A stretch of DNA of 64,000 nt, from NCBI RefSeq assembly GCF_001428335.1, contig NZ_LMSG01000001.1:822987-886986 (forward strand). The letters run 5' to 3'. The notes below the pieces were generated by a model that searched no databases, was not told the DNA's origin, and saw only the letters and a program-made list of their open reading frames with translations. The stretch is from Arthrobacter sp. Soil762. Its GTDB lineage: Bacteria; Actinomycetota; Actinomycetes; Actinomycetales; Micrococcaceae. The position numbers and the translations under genes are program-made. Position 1 is the first letter of the stretch; each line of letters begins with the position of its first letter. Positions 44,578 to 55,045 of the stretch are shown piece after piece.

Positions 44578-45843
44578 CTACTTGGTCAGGTCCTTGGCCC
44601 AGTCGTAAGTGGCCAGGAACGGATCCGGTTCAACCGCCGCGGGCGATGACCACACCGTGTCGATCAGGCCCTCCGCGTTGATCTTGCCGATGCGGGGGGT
44701 CTTGGTGATGTGGTTGTTCTCCCCGTTGACCGTGACCAGGCCCTCAGGCGCCTCGAAGGTCACCCCGCCCGCGGCGGCCTGCACCTTGTCCACCTCAAAG
44801 GATCCCGCCTTCTCCACCATTGCCTTCCAGAGGTACAGGGAGGTGTAGGCGGCTTCCATGGGGTCGCTCGTTACGCGCTCGGTGCCGAACTTCGACTTGA
44901 ACGCCGCCACGAACTTCTTGTTGGCCGGCGTGTCCAGGGTCTGGTAGTAGTCCCAGGCAGTCAGCTGGCCTTCGACGTTGTCCAGGCCGACGCCGGGGAC
45001 TTCCTCCTCGGCGATGGACACGGAGACCACGGGCATGGTGTCGGCGGTCAGGCCAACGCTCTTGTACTGGCGGAAGAAGGCCACATTGCTGTCGCCGTTG
45101 AGGGTGTTGAAGACCGCGTCGGCCTTGGAGTCCCGGACTTTGTTGACGATGGTGGAGAATTCCGTGGAGCCCAGCGGGGCGTACTCCTCGCCGAGGACTT
45201 CGATGCCCTTGGCCGCGGCGTAGGCCTGGATGATCTTGTTGGCTGTTCGCGGGAAGACGTAGTCACTGCCGACCAGGAACAGGGACTTGGTTCCCTGCTC
45301 GGCCAGGTAGTCCAACGCCGGGATGATCTGCTGGTTGGTGGTGGCGCCGGTGTAGAAGATGTTCTTCGACGACTCCAGGCCCTCGTACTGCACCGGGTAG
45401 AACAGCAGCGCGTCGTTGGCCTCAAACACAGGGAGCATGGCCTTGCGGCTCGAGGAGGTCCAGCCGCCGAATACCGCGGCCGTGCAGTCCTGCTGGATCA
45501 GTTTCCCGGCACGCTCCGCGAACTTGGTCGGTTCGCTGGCGCCGTCCTCGCTGATGACCTCGAGGTGCTTGCCCAGGACACCGCCGGAAGCGTTGATTTC
45601 CTCGGCAGCCAGGGACAGGGAGTCGAAGACGGTGCTCTCGCTGATGGCCATGGTGCCGGACAGCGAGTTGATGAACCCGACTTTGATGCTGCTGCCCGAG
45701 GTGTCCACACAGGAAGTGCCGCTGCTGGCGGTGGAGCCTGCGGACGCCGGATCCGCGATCTGGCTGCCGCAGCCTGCCAGGACAGTGGCCATGGCGGTTG
45801 CCGCCAAGGAATAGAAAGCGCGTTTGGTGACCGAAACCCTCAT
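44578..45843 (-). CDS. urtA: Urea ABC transporter substrate-binding lipoprotein UrtA
   Basis: Extracellular receptor of the urea importer, 421 residues. The signal peptide ends in the lipobox LAGC with Cys25. The mature protein is a type I periplasmic-binding fold: [17 protein letters not shown], then [19 protein letters not shown] and [14 protein letters not shown], all UrtA/AmiC hallmarks. First gene of the urtABCDE operon. GTTTC/GAAAC boxes upstream suggest nitrogen control. Urease genes are not in the window. Confidence 0.94.
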   Translation of the reverse strand: MRVSVTKRAFYSLAATAMATVLAGCGSQIADPASAGSTASSGTSCVDTSGSSIKVGFINSLSGTMAISESTVFDSLSLAAEEINASGGVLGKHLEVISEDGASEPTKFAERAGKLIQQDCTAAVFGGWTSSSRKAMLPVFEANDALLFYPVQYEGLESSKNIFYTGATTNQQIIPALDYLAEQGTKSLFLVGSDYVFPRTANKIIQAYAAAKGIEVLGEEYAPLGSTEFSTIVNKVRDSKADAVFNTLNGDSNVAFFRQYKSVGLTADTMPVVSVSIAEEEVPGVGLDNVEGQLTAWDYYQTLDTPANKKFVAAFKSKFGTERVTSDPMEAAYTSLYLWKAMVEKAGSFEVDKVQAAAGGVTFEAPEGLVTVNGENNHITKTPRIGKINAEGLIDTVWSSPAAVEPDPFLATYDWAKDLTK

Positions 45844-46213
45844 GTGTACCTGCTTCTCACTCCGCCGTTGCGCTGGGCAGCGGCTCGCCTCCGAGGTCCG
45901 TCAGAAGTGACCCCTTGCGATGAACGTAGGAGCGAATTGTTTCAGCGCCTGCCCGGTTGGTTTCGAGACCGTTTCGGGGCGCTCGCCGGGCCGGCCGGGA
46001 GTTGAGGTGCACGGCAGGCGTGCGGGAGAAAACCGCGGGAAAGAGGGCCCTGGGAGAGTTAACCTGCGGGAAACCTGCCGCGGCGTAACTTTGGCCCGGT
46101 AGCCGGACACAATCCGGCCCGGGCGCCGTGAAACGGGTCTCACCTGCGGCTATGCGCAACACCCGAGCGGCGGGCAGGGCTATTTATGCGTCGGCCGAGT
46201 GCCTGAGTGGCGA
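45844..46213. other. Intergenic region between hspR and urtA
   Basis: A 370-bp gap holding the urtA promoter; no gene is convincing. On the minus strand GAAAC-N6-GAAAC lies at 45975-45960, with a further GAAAC at 45943-45939 spaced 21 bp away. This resembles GlnR-type boxes in 11-bp phase, weaker than those before amt. No terminator with a T-run follows hspR. Confidence 0.45.
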
Positions 46214-46639
46214 CTATTCGCCCAGTGCCCTGGGCCGCCAGACCACCACGGCTTGGGAGCGCGCACGGGGGCGCTGGCCCCGGGCCAGGCTGATCACATC
46301 GCCGGCGGCACCGGCTGCGAAGATCCGCGAATCGAGGGGATCACGACGGCGGCCCAGCTCCTCGGTCAGCTCGCCCACCCTGAGCTGCAGCGCGGCCACC
46401 TGGTTCTCGAGCTCAAGGATCCGTTTGATGCCTTCCAGCGAGACGCCCTCGTGGGACAGCCGCTGGACTTCGCGCAGCATGTTGATGTCCCGCTGCGAAT
46501 AGCGGCGAGACTTCCCCGGCGCCCGGCTGGGCGACACAATGCCCAGCCGGTCATACTGCCGGAGCGTCTGCGGGTGCATTTCCGCCAGTTCAGCCGCGAC
46601 GGAGATCACGAAGATCGGCTGGTCAGCGCTGATGTCCAC
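46214..46639 (-). CDS. hspR: HspR, MerR-family heat-shock repressor
   Basis: A 141-residue repressor that binds HAIR sites with DnaK as co-repressor. The winged helix-turn-helix is FVISVAAELAEMHPQTLRQYDRLGIVSPSR with GKSRRYSQRDINMLREVQRL (quoted by parts), HspR hallmarks. A short coiled coil follows (LELENQVAALQLRVGELTEE). The C-terminal ~40 residues are Arg/Ala-rich and divergent. Last gene of dnaK-grpE-dnaJ-hspR, giving feedback control through the operators at 50316 and 50369. Confidence 0.94.
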   Translation of the reverse strand: MDISADQPIFVISVAAELAEMHPQTLRQYDRLGIVSPSRAPGKSRRYSQRDINMLREVQRLSHEGVSLEGIKRILELENQVAALQLRVGELTEELGRRRDPLDSRIFAAGAAGDVISLARGQRPRARSQAVVVWRPRALGE

Positions 46640-46654
46640 GGTCTGCTCCGTTGC

Positions 46655-47635
46655 TTAGAGCCGGGCCTTGGCGGCCAGGCCTTCACGGACATCGGCGTCG
46701 GCGGTGGCTTCGGCAAAGGCCTTCACGGCTGCTTCGGCTTCCTTGTTCAGGTTCTTCGGAACCGCGACGTCGATGGTCACCAGGAGATCGCCGGTGACCT
46801 TGGACGTCTTCACGCCGTGGCCTTTGACCCGGAGCGTACGCCCCGAAGGCGTGCCGGCCGGAACACGGACCTTGACGGTCTCGCCGTCGATGGTGGGGAC
46901 CTGGATGTCGGCGCCCAAGGCAGCTTCCGGGAAGGTAACCGGGACATGGATGCGGAGGTTGTCGCCGTCGCGCGTGTAAAACTCGTGCGGCTTGACGGAC
47001 ACGGCCACCATCAGGTCGCCGTTGCCGGCGGGCCCTGGCTGGCCTTTGCCGCGGACGCGCACTTTCTGGCCGTCCTTGATGCCGGCGGGAACCCGGACGT
47101 CAATGACGTCACCGCTGGGTTCGCGCAGGCCGATGGTGGTGCCGCGGATGGACCCGGAGAAGGAAATGCTGGTGGTAGCCGTACGGTCGGCACCTTTCGA
47201 AGGCGGACGCTGGAAGCCGGTCTGGCCGCCGAAGCCGCCGCCGCCAAACAGGTCAGCAAACTCGGGCGGGATGCCACCTGACGTGTTGAACCCGCCGGGC
47301 TGACGCCGCGGGCCGCCGGTGAACAGGCCGCCGAACATGTCCTCGAAGCCGCCGTTACCGGCACCGGCACCGGCACCACCGGGGGCAAAGCGCGCGCCGC
47401 CACCCATTGCCCGGATGGCGTCATACTGCTGGCGCTCGTCCGGATCAGACAGCACTGAATAGGCCTCGGAGATGTCCTTGAACTTCTTCTCCGACGCAGC
47501 GTCCCCAGAGTTGGTGTCAGGGTGGTGCTGGCGGGCAAGTTTCCGGTACGCCTTCTTGATGTCGGCGTCGGAAGCGTCCTTGGCGATACCAAGGATCGCG
47601 TAAAAGTCCTTGTCCACCCAATCCTGGCTAGCCAA
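46655..47635 (-). CDS. dnaJ: Chaperone protein DnaJ
   Basis: Hsp40 co-chaperone that stimulates DnaK ATPase. J-domain at 8-75 with the HPD triad at 38-40. A Gly/Phe-rich region follows (about 80-145: GGFEDMFGGLFTGG, FADLFGGGGFGG). There are no CxxCxGxG zinc repeats, so it is a type II (CbpA-like) DnaJ, as usual for the dnaK-linked copy in actinobacteria. The C-terminal substrate domains run to ~300. It lies 15 bp before hspR. Confidence 0.94.
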   Translation of the reverse strand: MASQDWVDKDFYAILGIAKDASDADIKKAYRKLARQHHPDTNSGDAASEKKFKDISEAYSVLSDPDERQQYDAIRAMGGGARFAPGGAGAGAGNGGFEDMFGGLFTGGPRRQPGGFNTSGGIPPEFADLFGGGGFGGQTGFQRPPSKGADRTATTSISFSGSIRGTTIGLREPSGDVIDVRVPAGIKDGQKVRVRGKGQPGPAGNGDLMVAVSVKPHEFYTRDGDNLRIHVPVTFPEAALGADIQVPTIDGETVKVRVPAGTPSGRTLRVKGHGVKTSKVTGDLLVTIDVAVPKNLNKEAEAAVKAFAEATADADVREGLAAKARL

Positions 47636-47666
47636 TGGCGTTTCCTTTCAAAAAGTTAATGGGTCA

Positions 47667-47710
47667 GTGGTTGAGCTTGCCGAAACCTGGGTTTCGACAA
47701 GCTCAACCAC
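47667..47710. repeat. Actinobacterial GTGGTTGAGCTTG palindrome
   Basis: 20-nt arms (47667-47686 and 47691-47710) pair with one wobble around CTGG, between grpE and dnaJ. The arm sequence, TGGTTGAGCTTGTCGAAAC in its perfect form, is a palindrome I recall as scattered in intergenic DNA of Micrococcales. It may reduce read-through from grpE to dnaJ or stabilise upstream mRNA. Confidence 0.75.
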
Positions 47711-47720
47711 CGGGGTAATG

Positions 47721-48392
47721 CTAGGCCGGAACTGCGACGATGACCTGTGCTGCGCGGAGGACGCGTTCGCCTGACCGGTAGCCGGAGCGGAGGACCTGGC
47801 TGACGGTGTCAACCTCGATGTCCTCGCCCGGCTGCTGGATGAGGGCCTCGTGGATCGTGGGATCGAACTCCACTCCGGTCTCATCAATGCGGACCAGGCC
47901 GTACGTCTTCAACGCGTTCTCCAGCTTGGTGGCGATCGCGGCGAACGGGCCGTCGGTCAGGTCACCGTGCTGGCGGGCAGCATCGACGTCGTCCAGCACC
48001 GGCAGCAGCGAGTTCAGAACGCCGATAACGGCCATCTCCCCGGCCACGGCCCGGTCGCGCTCAACGCGCTTGCGGTAGTTGACGTATTCAGCCTGGAGGC
48101 GGAGGAGATCGTTCTTCAGCTCGGCGGCTTCCGCCTGTCCTGCACCCTGTGCCACCGATTCCTCGGCCGGCACCTCGATGCCGTTGAGGATTTCCTCGGC
48201 CTGGGCGAGTGCATCGCCGTCGCTGTCCACAGGCTCGCCCTTCGACGCGTCAGCGGGCTGCTCGCCCTCCGGGTGCCGGGCCTGCCCGGTCACCGGATCA
48301 ACCTTGCGGTTGTCCCGAATGACCGGCTCCTGGTGGCCACTGCCTTGGTCTGATGAAGAGTTGTGCTCTTCCTCGCTACCGTGGTGCGGCAT
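47721..48392 (-). CDS. grpE: Nucleotide exchange factor GrpE
   Basis: Releases ADP from DnaK. The 223-residue protein starts with ~75 acidic, disordered residues, followed by the long coiled coil (ELKNDLLRLQAEYVNYRKRVERDR) and the beta domain ending VLRSGYRSGERVLRAAQVIVA, the GrpE signature (quoted in part). Only 2 nt separate it from dnaK, so it is cotranscribed and probably coupled. Confidence 0.94.
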   Translation of the reverse strand: MPHHGSEEEHNSSSDQGSGHQEPVIRDNRKVDPVTGQARHPEGEQPADASKGEPVDSDGDALAQAEEILNGIEVPAEESVAQGAGQAEAAELKNDLLRLQAEYVNYRKRVERDRAVAGEMAVIGVLNSLLPVLDDVDAARQHGDLTDGPFAAIATKLENALKTYGLVRIDETGVEFDPTIHEALIQQPGEDIEVDTVSQVLRSGYRSGERVLRAAQVIVAVPA

Positions 48393-48394
48393 GG

Positions 48395-50272
<1,878 letters not shown>

Positions 50273-50315
50273 GTGTTGCTTCCTTCTTTCCTTGGAAACT
50301 TGCTGGCGCTCGAGT

Positions 50316-50336
50316 GTTGAGCGTTCTGCACTCAAC
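50316..50336 (-). promoter_or_regulatory. HAIR-like HspR operator 1
   Basis: GTTGAG-N9-CTCAAC, matching the core TTGAG-N9-CTCAA of the HspR-associated inverted repeat (CTTGAGT-N7-ACTCAAG). It lies 44 bp upstream of the dnaK start. Confidence 0.8.
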
Positions 50337-50363
50337 TTTACTCAAGGCGCAGACGATGTCAAT

Positions 50364-50394
50364 CCAAAGTTGAGCGAAGTACGCTCAACTTTGG
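50364..50394 (-). promoter_or_regulatory. HAIR-like HspR operator 2
   Basis: A 31-bp perfect inverted repeat (arms CCAAAGTTGAGCG, loop 5) that contains GTTGAG-N9-CTCAAC again at 50369-50389. It lies 53 bp upstream of the first copy, five helical turns, so two HspR dimers could bind the same face. Confidence 0.8.
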
Positions 50395-50496
50395 ATTTCT
50401 TGGGTCACGGCAGCCTCAGGCGACCCCCGGAAACCCGGGGATTTCAGGCGGGGAATTCCGCTTCCCTGGCAGTAGTTCGCTGTGCGTGAACGGCCG

Positions 50497-50724
50497 CTAC
50501 CGGTTCTTATCCTCATCCACTTCCACTTCGCGCGCACTGTCAACAGAGCCGGCCTCGCCGTAGTCGCCTTCCGGATAGCTGCCCTCCTCGGACTCGTTCT
50601 CCGCCCTACCCACGACGCCGGCCTCGCCGTAGTCGCCTTCCTCATACTGGCCGCCTTCACCTTCCAGCCCGGGTTCGGTACTGCCCTTGCGGCGATCTTC
50701 TTCAGGTGCGGTGTTCTCAGTCAT
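50497..50724 (-). CDS. Small acidic protein with internal repeat
   Basis: A 75-residue, Glu/Asp/Gly-rich hydrophilic protein. Two copies of a unit containing EGDYGEAG (EEGDYGEAGVV and PEGDYGEAGSV) lie about 24 residues apart, so it arose by duplication. No known domain; probably disordered. AAAGGAGAG lies about 8 nt before the ATG at 50724; a longer frame from 50757 is less likely. It sits upstream of dnaK in the same direction, separated by the HspR operators. I do not recognise a function. Confidence 0.6.
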   Translation of the reverse strand: MTENTAPEEDRRKGSTEPGLEGEGGQYEEGDYGEAGVVGRAENESEEGSYPEGDYGEAGSVDSAREVEVDEDKNR

Positions 50725-50838
50725 GATGCGATCTCTCCTTTGAGTTTCCGCGTCCATCCGGGCGCATTTGGAGTCTACTCAGCAGAGGGCGGGCTAAACA
50801 GGGGTAGCGGCAGGCTCCAGCCGCTCCGCGGGTTCGTG

Positions 50839-51570
50839 TCAGGCGCCGAGCCCGGCCACCCCTGCGAGGACGGCGAGGTGGTGGTCAAAGAGTTCGTCCC
50901 GGGCACGGAACGTGTCCGGGCCGTATTGGCCAAAAACCTCGAAACTCACGGCCCCGAAGAGCGACGTCCACACGAGGGCGCCGTTCGCCTGGAGTTCGTC
51001 CGGCATGGCCAGCCCGAGTTCGCTGCGGATCGCCTCCAGGTCGGCGGAGAGGGCAGAAGGCACGACGGCGGTGCGCGCCGCCGCGGTCAGCGCACCTGCC
51101 TGGTAGGCGCCATCGAGAATGCCGATCAGGCGGTAGATCACACGCGTTCCCGGGCGTGTGGTCTGAACCGCCGGGGCCTGGTAACCCGGCACCGGACTGC
51201 CAAACAGGAGTCCGTAGCGCGCCGGCTCCCGCAGCGCCCAGGTCCGTACAGCCCGGCCGAGCGCCTTGAACCTGCCATCAAAGTCGAGCTCAGGCAAGGC
51301 GTTCACGGCAGTATCCACGGCGTCGCCGAGCTCGTTGTACGCGTCCACCAGAAGCAGCGTGAGGAGCTCGTCACGGTTTGCCACGTAGCGGTAGACGGCG
51401 GACGAAACAACACCCAGGTCCCTTGCCACGGCGCGGAGGGACAGGGCCGCGGCGCCCTGCGTGGCCAGGTGCTCCCTGCCCAGCCGGACAATGTCAGCAA
51501 TAGTCTGGGCCCGGGCGCGCTCCCGCGGTGTCCGAAGGGTGGTTTCCGCGTCCGAGGCAGGGTCATTCAT
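50839..51570 (-). CDS. TetR-family transcriptional regulator
   Basis: A 243-residue repressor. N-terminal helix-turn-helix at about 22-70: IADIVRLGREHLATQGAAAL, SLRAVARDLGVVSSAVYRYV, with YVANRDELLTLLL after it. The ligand domain contains WALREPARYGLLFGSPVPGY, typical of the WHG-domain group (TetR_C_33). It diverges from an NAD(P)-binding protein gene; two GAGAGCA/TGCTCTC palindromes lie in the 128-bp gap, so it very likely represses both genes. The ligand is unknown. Confidence 0.9.
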   Translation of the reverse strand: MNDPASDAETTLRTPRERARAQTIADIVRLGREHLATQGAAALSLRAVARDLGVVSSAVYRYVANRDELLTLLLVDAYNELGDAVDTAVNALPELDFDGRFKALGRAVRTWALREPARYGLLFGSPVPGYQAPAVQTTRPGTRVIYRLIGILDGAYQAGALTAAARTAVVPSALSADLEAIRSELGLAMPDELQANGALVWTSLFGAVSFEVFGQYGPDTFRARDELFDHHLAVLAGVAGLGA

Positions 51571-51609
51571 TGGTCCAGCATCGCATAAAGCAAAGCAGTG
51601 TCAACAATT

Positions 51610-51624
51610 GAGAGCACTGCTCTT
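51610..51624. promoter_or_regulatory. TetR operator copy 1
   Basis: GAGAGCACTGCTCTT, a near-perfect 15-bp palindrome (one end pair broken) in the divergent promoter of the TetR gene. Same motif as the copy 48 bp away. Confidence 0.75.
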
Positions 51625-51657
51625 GACAGACTTCCCGAGCAAGGCGCACGCTTGCTT

Positions 51658-51672
51658 GAGAGCAGTGCTCTC
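51658..51672. promoter_or_regulatory. TetR operator copy 2
   Basis: GAGAGCAGTGCTCTC, a perfect palindrome around a central base, 27 bp before the start of the NAD(P)-binding protein gene. A similar site at 51610 faces the TetR gene. Confidence 0.8.
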
Positions 51673-51698
51673 TAGCGGAAATTCCTTGAGGAGAAGTC

Positions 51699-52628
51699 AT
51701 GAACGATCTATACGTAGTTACGGGCGCGGGCCCCGTGGGCTGGACGGTCGCGGAGCAGCTCGCGGAGCAGGGGAAAAACGTCAGGATCCTCACCCGCTCC
51801 GGCAACGGCCCCGAGCATCCGCTGGTGGAGCGTGTGAAAGCGGACGTCCAGGAGGCCGCCCAACTGCGGGACGCCTTCGCGGGCGCCACAGCCGTCTTTC
51901 ACTGCATCCACGGCTCCTTCTACAACGTGGATGCCTGGCAGGCGGAACTGCCGGCGGCGGATCAAAAGGTGCTGGCTGCGGCAGGCGAGGCGGGCGCCGT
52001 CGTCGTCTTCCCCGAAAGCCTCTACTCGTACAGCGAGCCCGAACGCCCCATGGTCGAGACTGGTCCGCGGACTGCCACCGGCGGCAAGCGCGGCGTCCGG
52101 ACCGCGCTGCTCAAGGCGCGGGACGCCTCTCCGACCAGCACCGTCAGCGTGGTTGCCGGCGATTTCTTTGGCCCTCGGGTGCGAACCTCACATGCCGGAG
52201 AACGCGTGGTCCCCGCCGTCCTGGGCCGCAAGAAAGTCTGGGTCATCGGGAGCGCCGATCAGCCCCATTCATTCACGTACGTCCCGGACCTGGCCGCCGC
52301 GATGATCCATGCCGCGGCGACGCCGGCGCTGTGGAACAAGGTGTGGCACGCGCCCACGGGTCAGGCAGTCACGCAGCGGCAGCTGGCCACAGCGTTCACC
52401 GAGGCTGGCGGAGTGCAGGCGCCGAAGCTTGGAGCCATTCCGGGCTGGGCGCTCCGGACTATGGGTGTGTTCTCGAAAGACTTCCGCGAAGTTGCCGAAA
52501 TGCTCTACCAGTTCGAGCAGCCGTTTGTGATGGACTCCGCGGCCAGCGAGGCCGTGTTTGGCCTGCAGCCGACACCCCTGCCCGAGGCGGCCGCGGCCAC
52601 GGTGGCCTGGTGGCGCGCACAGCCATAG
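51699..52628 (+). CDS. NAD-dependent epimerase/dehydratase family protein
   Basis: A 309-residue Rossmann-fold protein of the extended/atypical SDR type. YVVTGAGPVGWTVAEQLAEQG has the dinucleotide loop in the form TGAGPVG rather than TGxxGxxG, ADVQEAAQL the Asp contact, and FPESLYSYSEP replaces the usual YxxxK, so catalysis is uncertain and it may bind NAD(P) as a sensor or reductase. SFTYVPDLAAAMIHAA is a typical SDR C-terminal motif. Ribosome site GAGGAGAAG. Divergent from, and probably controlled by, the TetR gene. Confidence 0.83.
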   Translation: MNDLYVVTGAGPVGWTVAEQLAEQGKNVRILTRSGNGPEHPLVERVKADVQEAAQLRDAFAGATAVFHCIHGSFYNVDAWQAELPAADQKVLAAAGEAGAVVVFPESLYSYSEPERPMVETGPRTATGGKRGVRTALLKARDASPTSTVSVVAGDFFGPRVRTSHAGERVVPAVLGRKKVWVIGSADQPHSFTYVPDLAAAMIHAAATPALWNKVWHAPTGQAVTQRQLATAFTEAGGVQAPKLGAIPGWALRTMGVFSKDFREVAEMLYQFEQPFVMDSAASEAVFGLQPTPLPEAAAATVAWWRAQP

Positions 52629-52634
52629 GACGCC

Positions 52635-54863
52635 CTACCGGCGGCCGGCACTCTCTGACGCGTGGTGAAGATCGGGCTCGGGATCACGAGCATCCCGGCC
52701 GGCATCCAGCCGCACGGTCACATCCAGCTCCGGCCTGCCAAGCTTGCCGGGCCACCAGATACGCGGGCCGATGTCGTACGCCAGCGCGGGGACCAGCAGC
52801 GAGCGCACCAGCACGGTGTCCAGCAATACGCCGAACGCCACAATGAAGGCGAGCTGAACCAGGAACATGATGGGGATGACGCCCAGCGCGGCGAACGTGG
52901 CAGCCAGCACCACGCCGGCCGAAGTGATCACTCCGCCGGTCACTCCGAGTCCGCGCAGGATACCCGGCCGGGTCCCGTGTTTCAGCGACTCTTCCCGCAC
53001 ACGGCTCATCAGGAAGATGTTGTAGTCCACGCCCAGGGCCACCAGGAACACAAAACCGAACAACGGGACGGTGGCGTCAGCGCCCGGGAATCCGAAGAGG
53101 TTGTTGAAGACCAGCGCCGAGACACCCATGGCCGCCCCGTACGACAGGACCACCGACAGCACCAACAGGACCGGCGCCAAGACTGATCGCAGCAGCAGCA
53201 TCAGGATGAGCAGGATGACCGCCAGCACGATGGGGATGATGATCACCAGGTCGCGCTGGGCGGTGGTGTTGGTGTCCAGCGCAGTGGCGGTCACGCCGCC
53301 AACCAGCGCGCCGGCGTCGACCGTTCTTACCTCGTCGCGCAGCGCCTTGACGGCGTCCTCCGCCTCAACGGAATCGGCCGCAAAGTTGAGCGTGGCGTTG
53401 ATCAGCACCTTCCCGTCACGTATGTCAGGCGCGCTGGGAGTCCCGGGGGCGCCGGTGATCGGCACACCGCCTTCAGCCAGGAGGTAGGCGTCCCCCACGC
53501 CGTCGGCCGCTTTGACCTTTGCCAGCACTTCATCGGCTTTACTTTCGTCCGCGATCACGACGGCGGGGCTGCCGCTGCCGGCGTCGAAATGCCGCGCCAG
53601 CGCGTCCTGGCCGTCCACCGCATTGGACGCGGTAAGGATGACGTCGGTCTGCGGCACGCCGTTGGCCTTTAGCTGCAGCACCCCGGCCGAAGCGACCAGC
53701 AAAAGGAGGGCCGACGTGACCCAGACCGTTCGCGGGCGGCGGGAGACCAACGAACCCGTGGCCCGCCAGACGCCTTTCTGCCCTTCCAGGCCGGTGACCA
53801 GCTCGGGCTCACGCTCGCCTGCCGGAACCAGCTTGGGGCGGAACGGCCAGAACGCAGCCCGGCCCAAAAGCGCCATCAGCGCAGGCAACAGCGTCAGCGC
53901 GGCGAAGAGCGAGCAGAGGATGCCAGCGGCCGCCACTGGACCAAGCGCCTTGTTGGAGTTCAGGTCGGAGAACAGGAGGCAGAGTAGGGCGATGATGACG
54001 GTGGCGCCGGAGGCCAGGATGGGTTCGAACGAAGCTTTCCACGCTGTGAGCACGGCTTCGGTCCGGTTGCGCGTGTGGGCCAGGGCCTCGCGGAAGCGGG
54101 CCACGTACAGCAGGGCATAGTCCGTGGCCGCGCCGATCACCAGGATGGACAGGATGCCCTGGCTTTGGCCGCTCAGCTGGATCCAGCCGAGCTTTGCCAT
54201 GCCGAACACCAGCAGGATGGCGGCACAGAGCGCAAAAACCGAGGTGAGCAGCACAGCGATGGGCAGCAGGAGCGAACGGTAGACGATCAATAGGATCAGG
54301 AAGACCGCGCCGAGTGCCACCAGCAGCAGGATGCCGTCAATGCCGGCGAAGGCGCTGACCAGGTCTGCGGTCAGGCCCGCGGGTCCGGTGACGAAGGTCT
54401 GCATGCCGGCGGGGGCGGAATCCGCCAGGAAGTCCCGCAACTCCTGGACGGATTCCTTCAGCTGGTCGGAGGACCCGATCGGGGCAATGAACTGGACCGC
54501 TTTCCGGTCCTCGGACGGGATGGGGCCGACCACCGCGCTGCCCAGCTCCAGGCCCTCCAGCCCAGCCTTCAGGGATGCCAGTTCGCCAAGCTCCGTGGGG
54601 CTGATGGCGGCGTCGTTTTCGATGACGATGACCGCCGGCACTTCGTCTGAATCGCGGAACTTTGCCTGCCAGTCCTGGGCCGCGGTGGCCTCGGCGCTCG
54701 CCGGCAGGAACGAGGCCTGGTCGTTCGAGGAGACCTCGTCGAGCCGGCCGAACGTGGGTCCACCCACCCCGGCAATGGTCAGCCACGTGAGAACCAGCAG
54801 AACGGGAAGGAGCCAGCGCAGCCAGAACGGAACCCTCGCACTGTGTAGGGGACGGGATTTCAT
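52635..54863 (-). CDS. MMPL-family transporter (RND superfamily)
   Basis: A 742-residue membrane protein with about 12 helices in two halves. Each half has one helix, a large extracytoplasmic loop and five helices; GAATDYALLYVARFREAL and ALGVDYNIFLMSRVREES are the proton-relay Asp-Tyr pairs of MMPL/HpnN proteins. Such pumps export lipids or drugs. The C-terminal ~35 residues are hydrophilic. The divergent MarR gene suggests inducible efflux. It converges on the epimerase-family gene with a 6-bp gap. Confidence 0.9.
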   Translation of the reverse strand: MKSRPLHSARVPFWLRWLLPVLLVLTWLTIAGVGGPTFGRLDEVSSNDQASFLPASAEATAAQDWQAKFRDSDEVPAVIVIENDAAISPTELGELASLKAGLEGLELGSAVVGPIPSEDRKAVQFIAPIGSSDQLKESVQELRDFLADSAPAGMQTFVTGPAGLTADLVSAFAGIDGILLLVALGAVFLILLIVYRSLLLPIAVLLTSVFALCAAILLVFGMAKLGWIQLSGQSQGILSILVIGAATDYALLYVARFREALAHTRNRTEAVLTAWKASFEPILASGATVIIALLCLLFSDLNSNKALGPVAAAGILCSLFAALTLLPALMALLGRAAFWPFRPKLVPAGEREPELVTGLEGQKGVWRATGSLVSRRPRTVWVTSALLLLVASAGVLQLKANGVPQTDVILTASNAVDGQDALARHFDAGSGSPAVVIADESKADEVLAKVKAADGVGDAYLLAEGGVPITGAPGTPSAPDIRDGKVLINATLNFAADSVEAEDAVKALRDEVRTVDAGALVGGVTATALDTNTTAQRDLVIIIPIVLAVILLILMLLLRSVLAPVLLVLSVVLSYGAAMGVSALVFNNLFGFPGADATVPLFGFVFLVALGVDYNIFLMSRVREESLKHGTRPGILRGLGVTGGVITSAGVVLAATFAALGVIPIMFLVQLAFIVAFGVLLDTVLVRSLLVPALAYDIGPRIWWPGKLGRPELDVTVRLDAGRDARDPEPDLHHASESAGRR

Positions 54864-54916
54864 GATTCCTGCTTCGCTCGGGGTGGCCGCGGTACAATTG
54901 ATTCCATCCTAGAGTA

Positions 54917-54933
54917 TATCTACCATGGAGATA
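54917..54933. promoter_or_regulatory. MarR-type palindrome in the mmpL/marR intergenic region
   Basis: TATCT-N7-AGATA with an inner CCATGG, in an AT-rich stretch 54 bp upstream of the MMPL gene. Size and symmetry suit a MarR dimer; the adjacent MarR gene is the likely ligand. Confidence 0.6.
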
Positions 54934-55045
54934 AATGCCATGGGTTGGGTTTCCTGCTTGAAACTACTCATCGGGCGTCGCTGCAGTAATATCCGTCAGG
55001 GCATCAGATCACGGGGACAGGCAAGCGAGCGGAGGCGGGGCGACC

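Noticed and set aside
45857..46162. Short frames upstream of urtA
   Set aside because: Arg/Pro-rich translations without ribosome sites; the region is better read as promoter DNA.
50425..50440. CCCCGG-AAAC-CCGGGG hairpin as terminator of the small acidic protein gene
   Set aside because: Only six pairs and no T-run; cannot be separated from chance in such GC-rich DNA.
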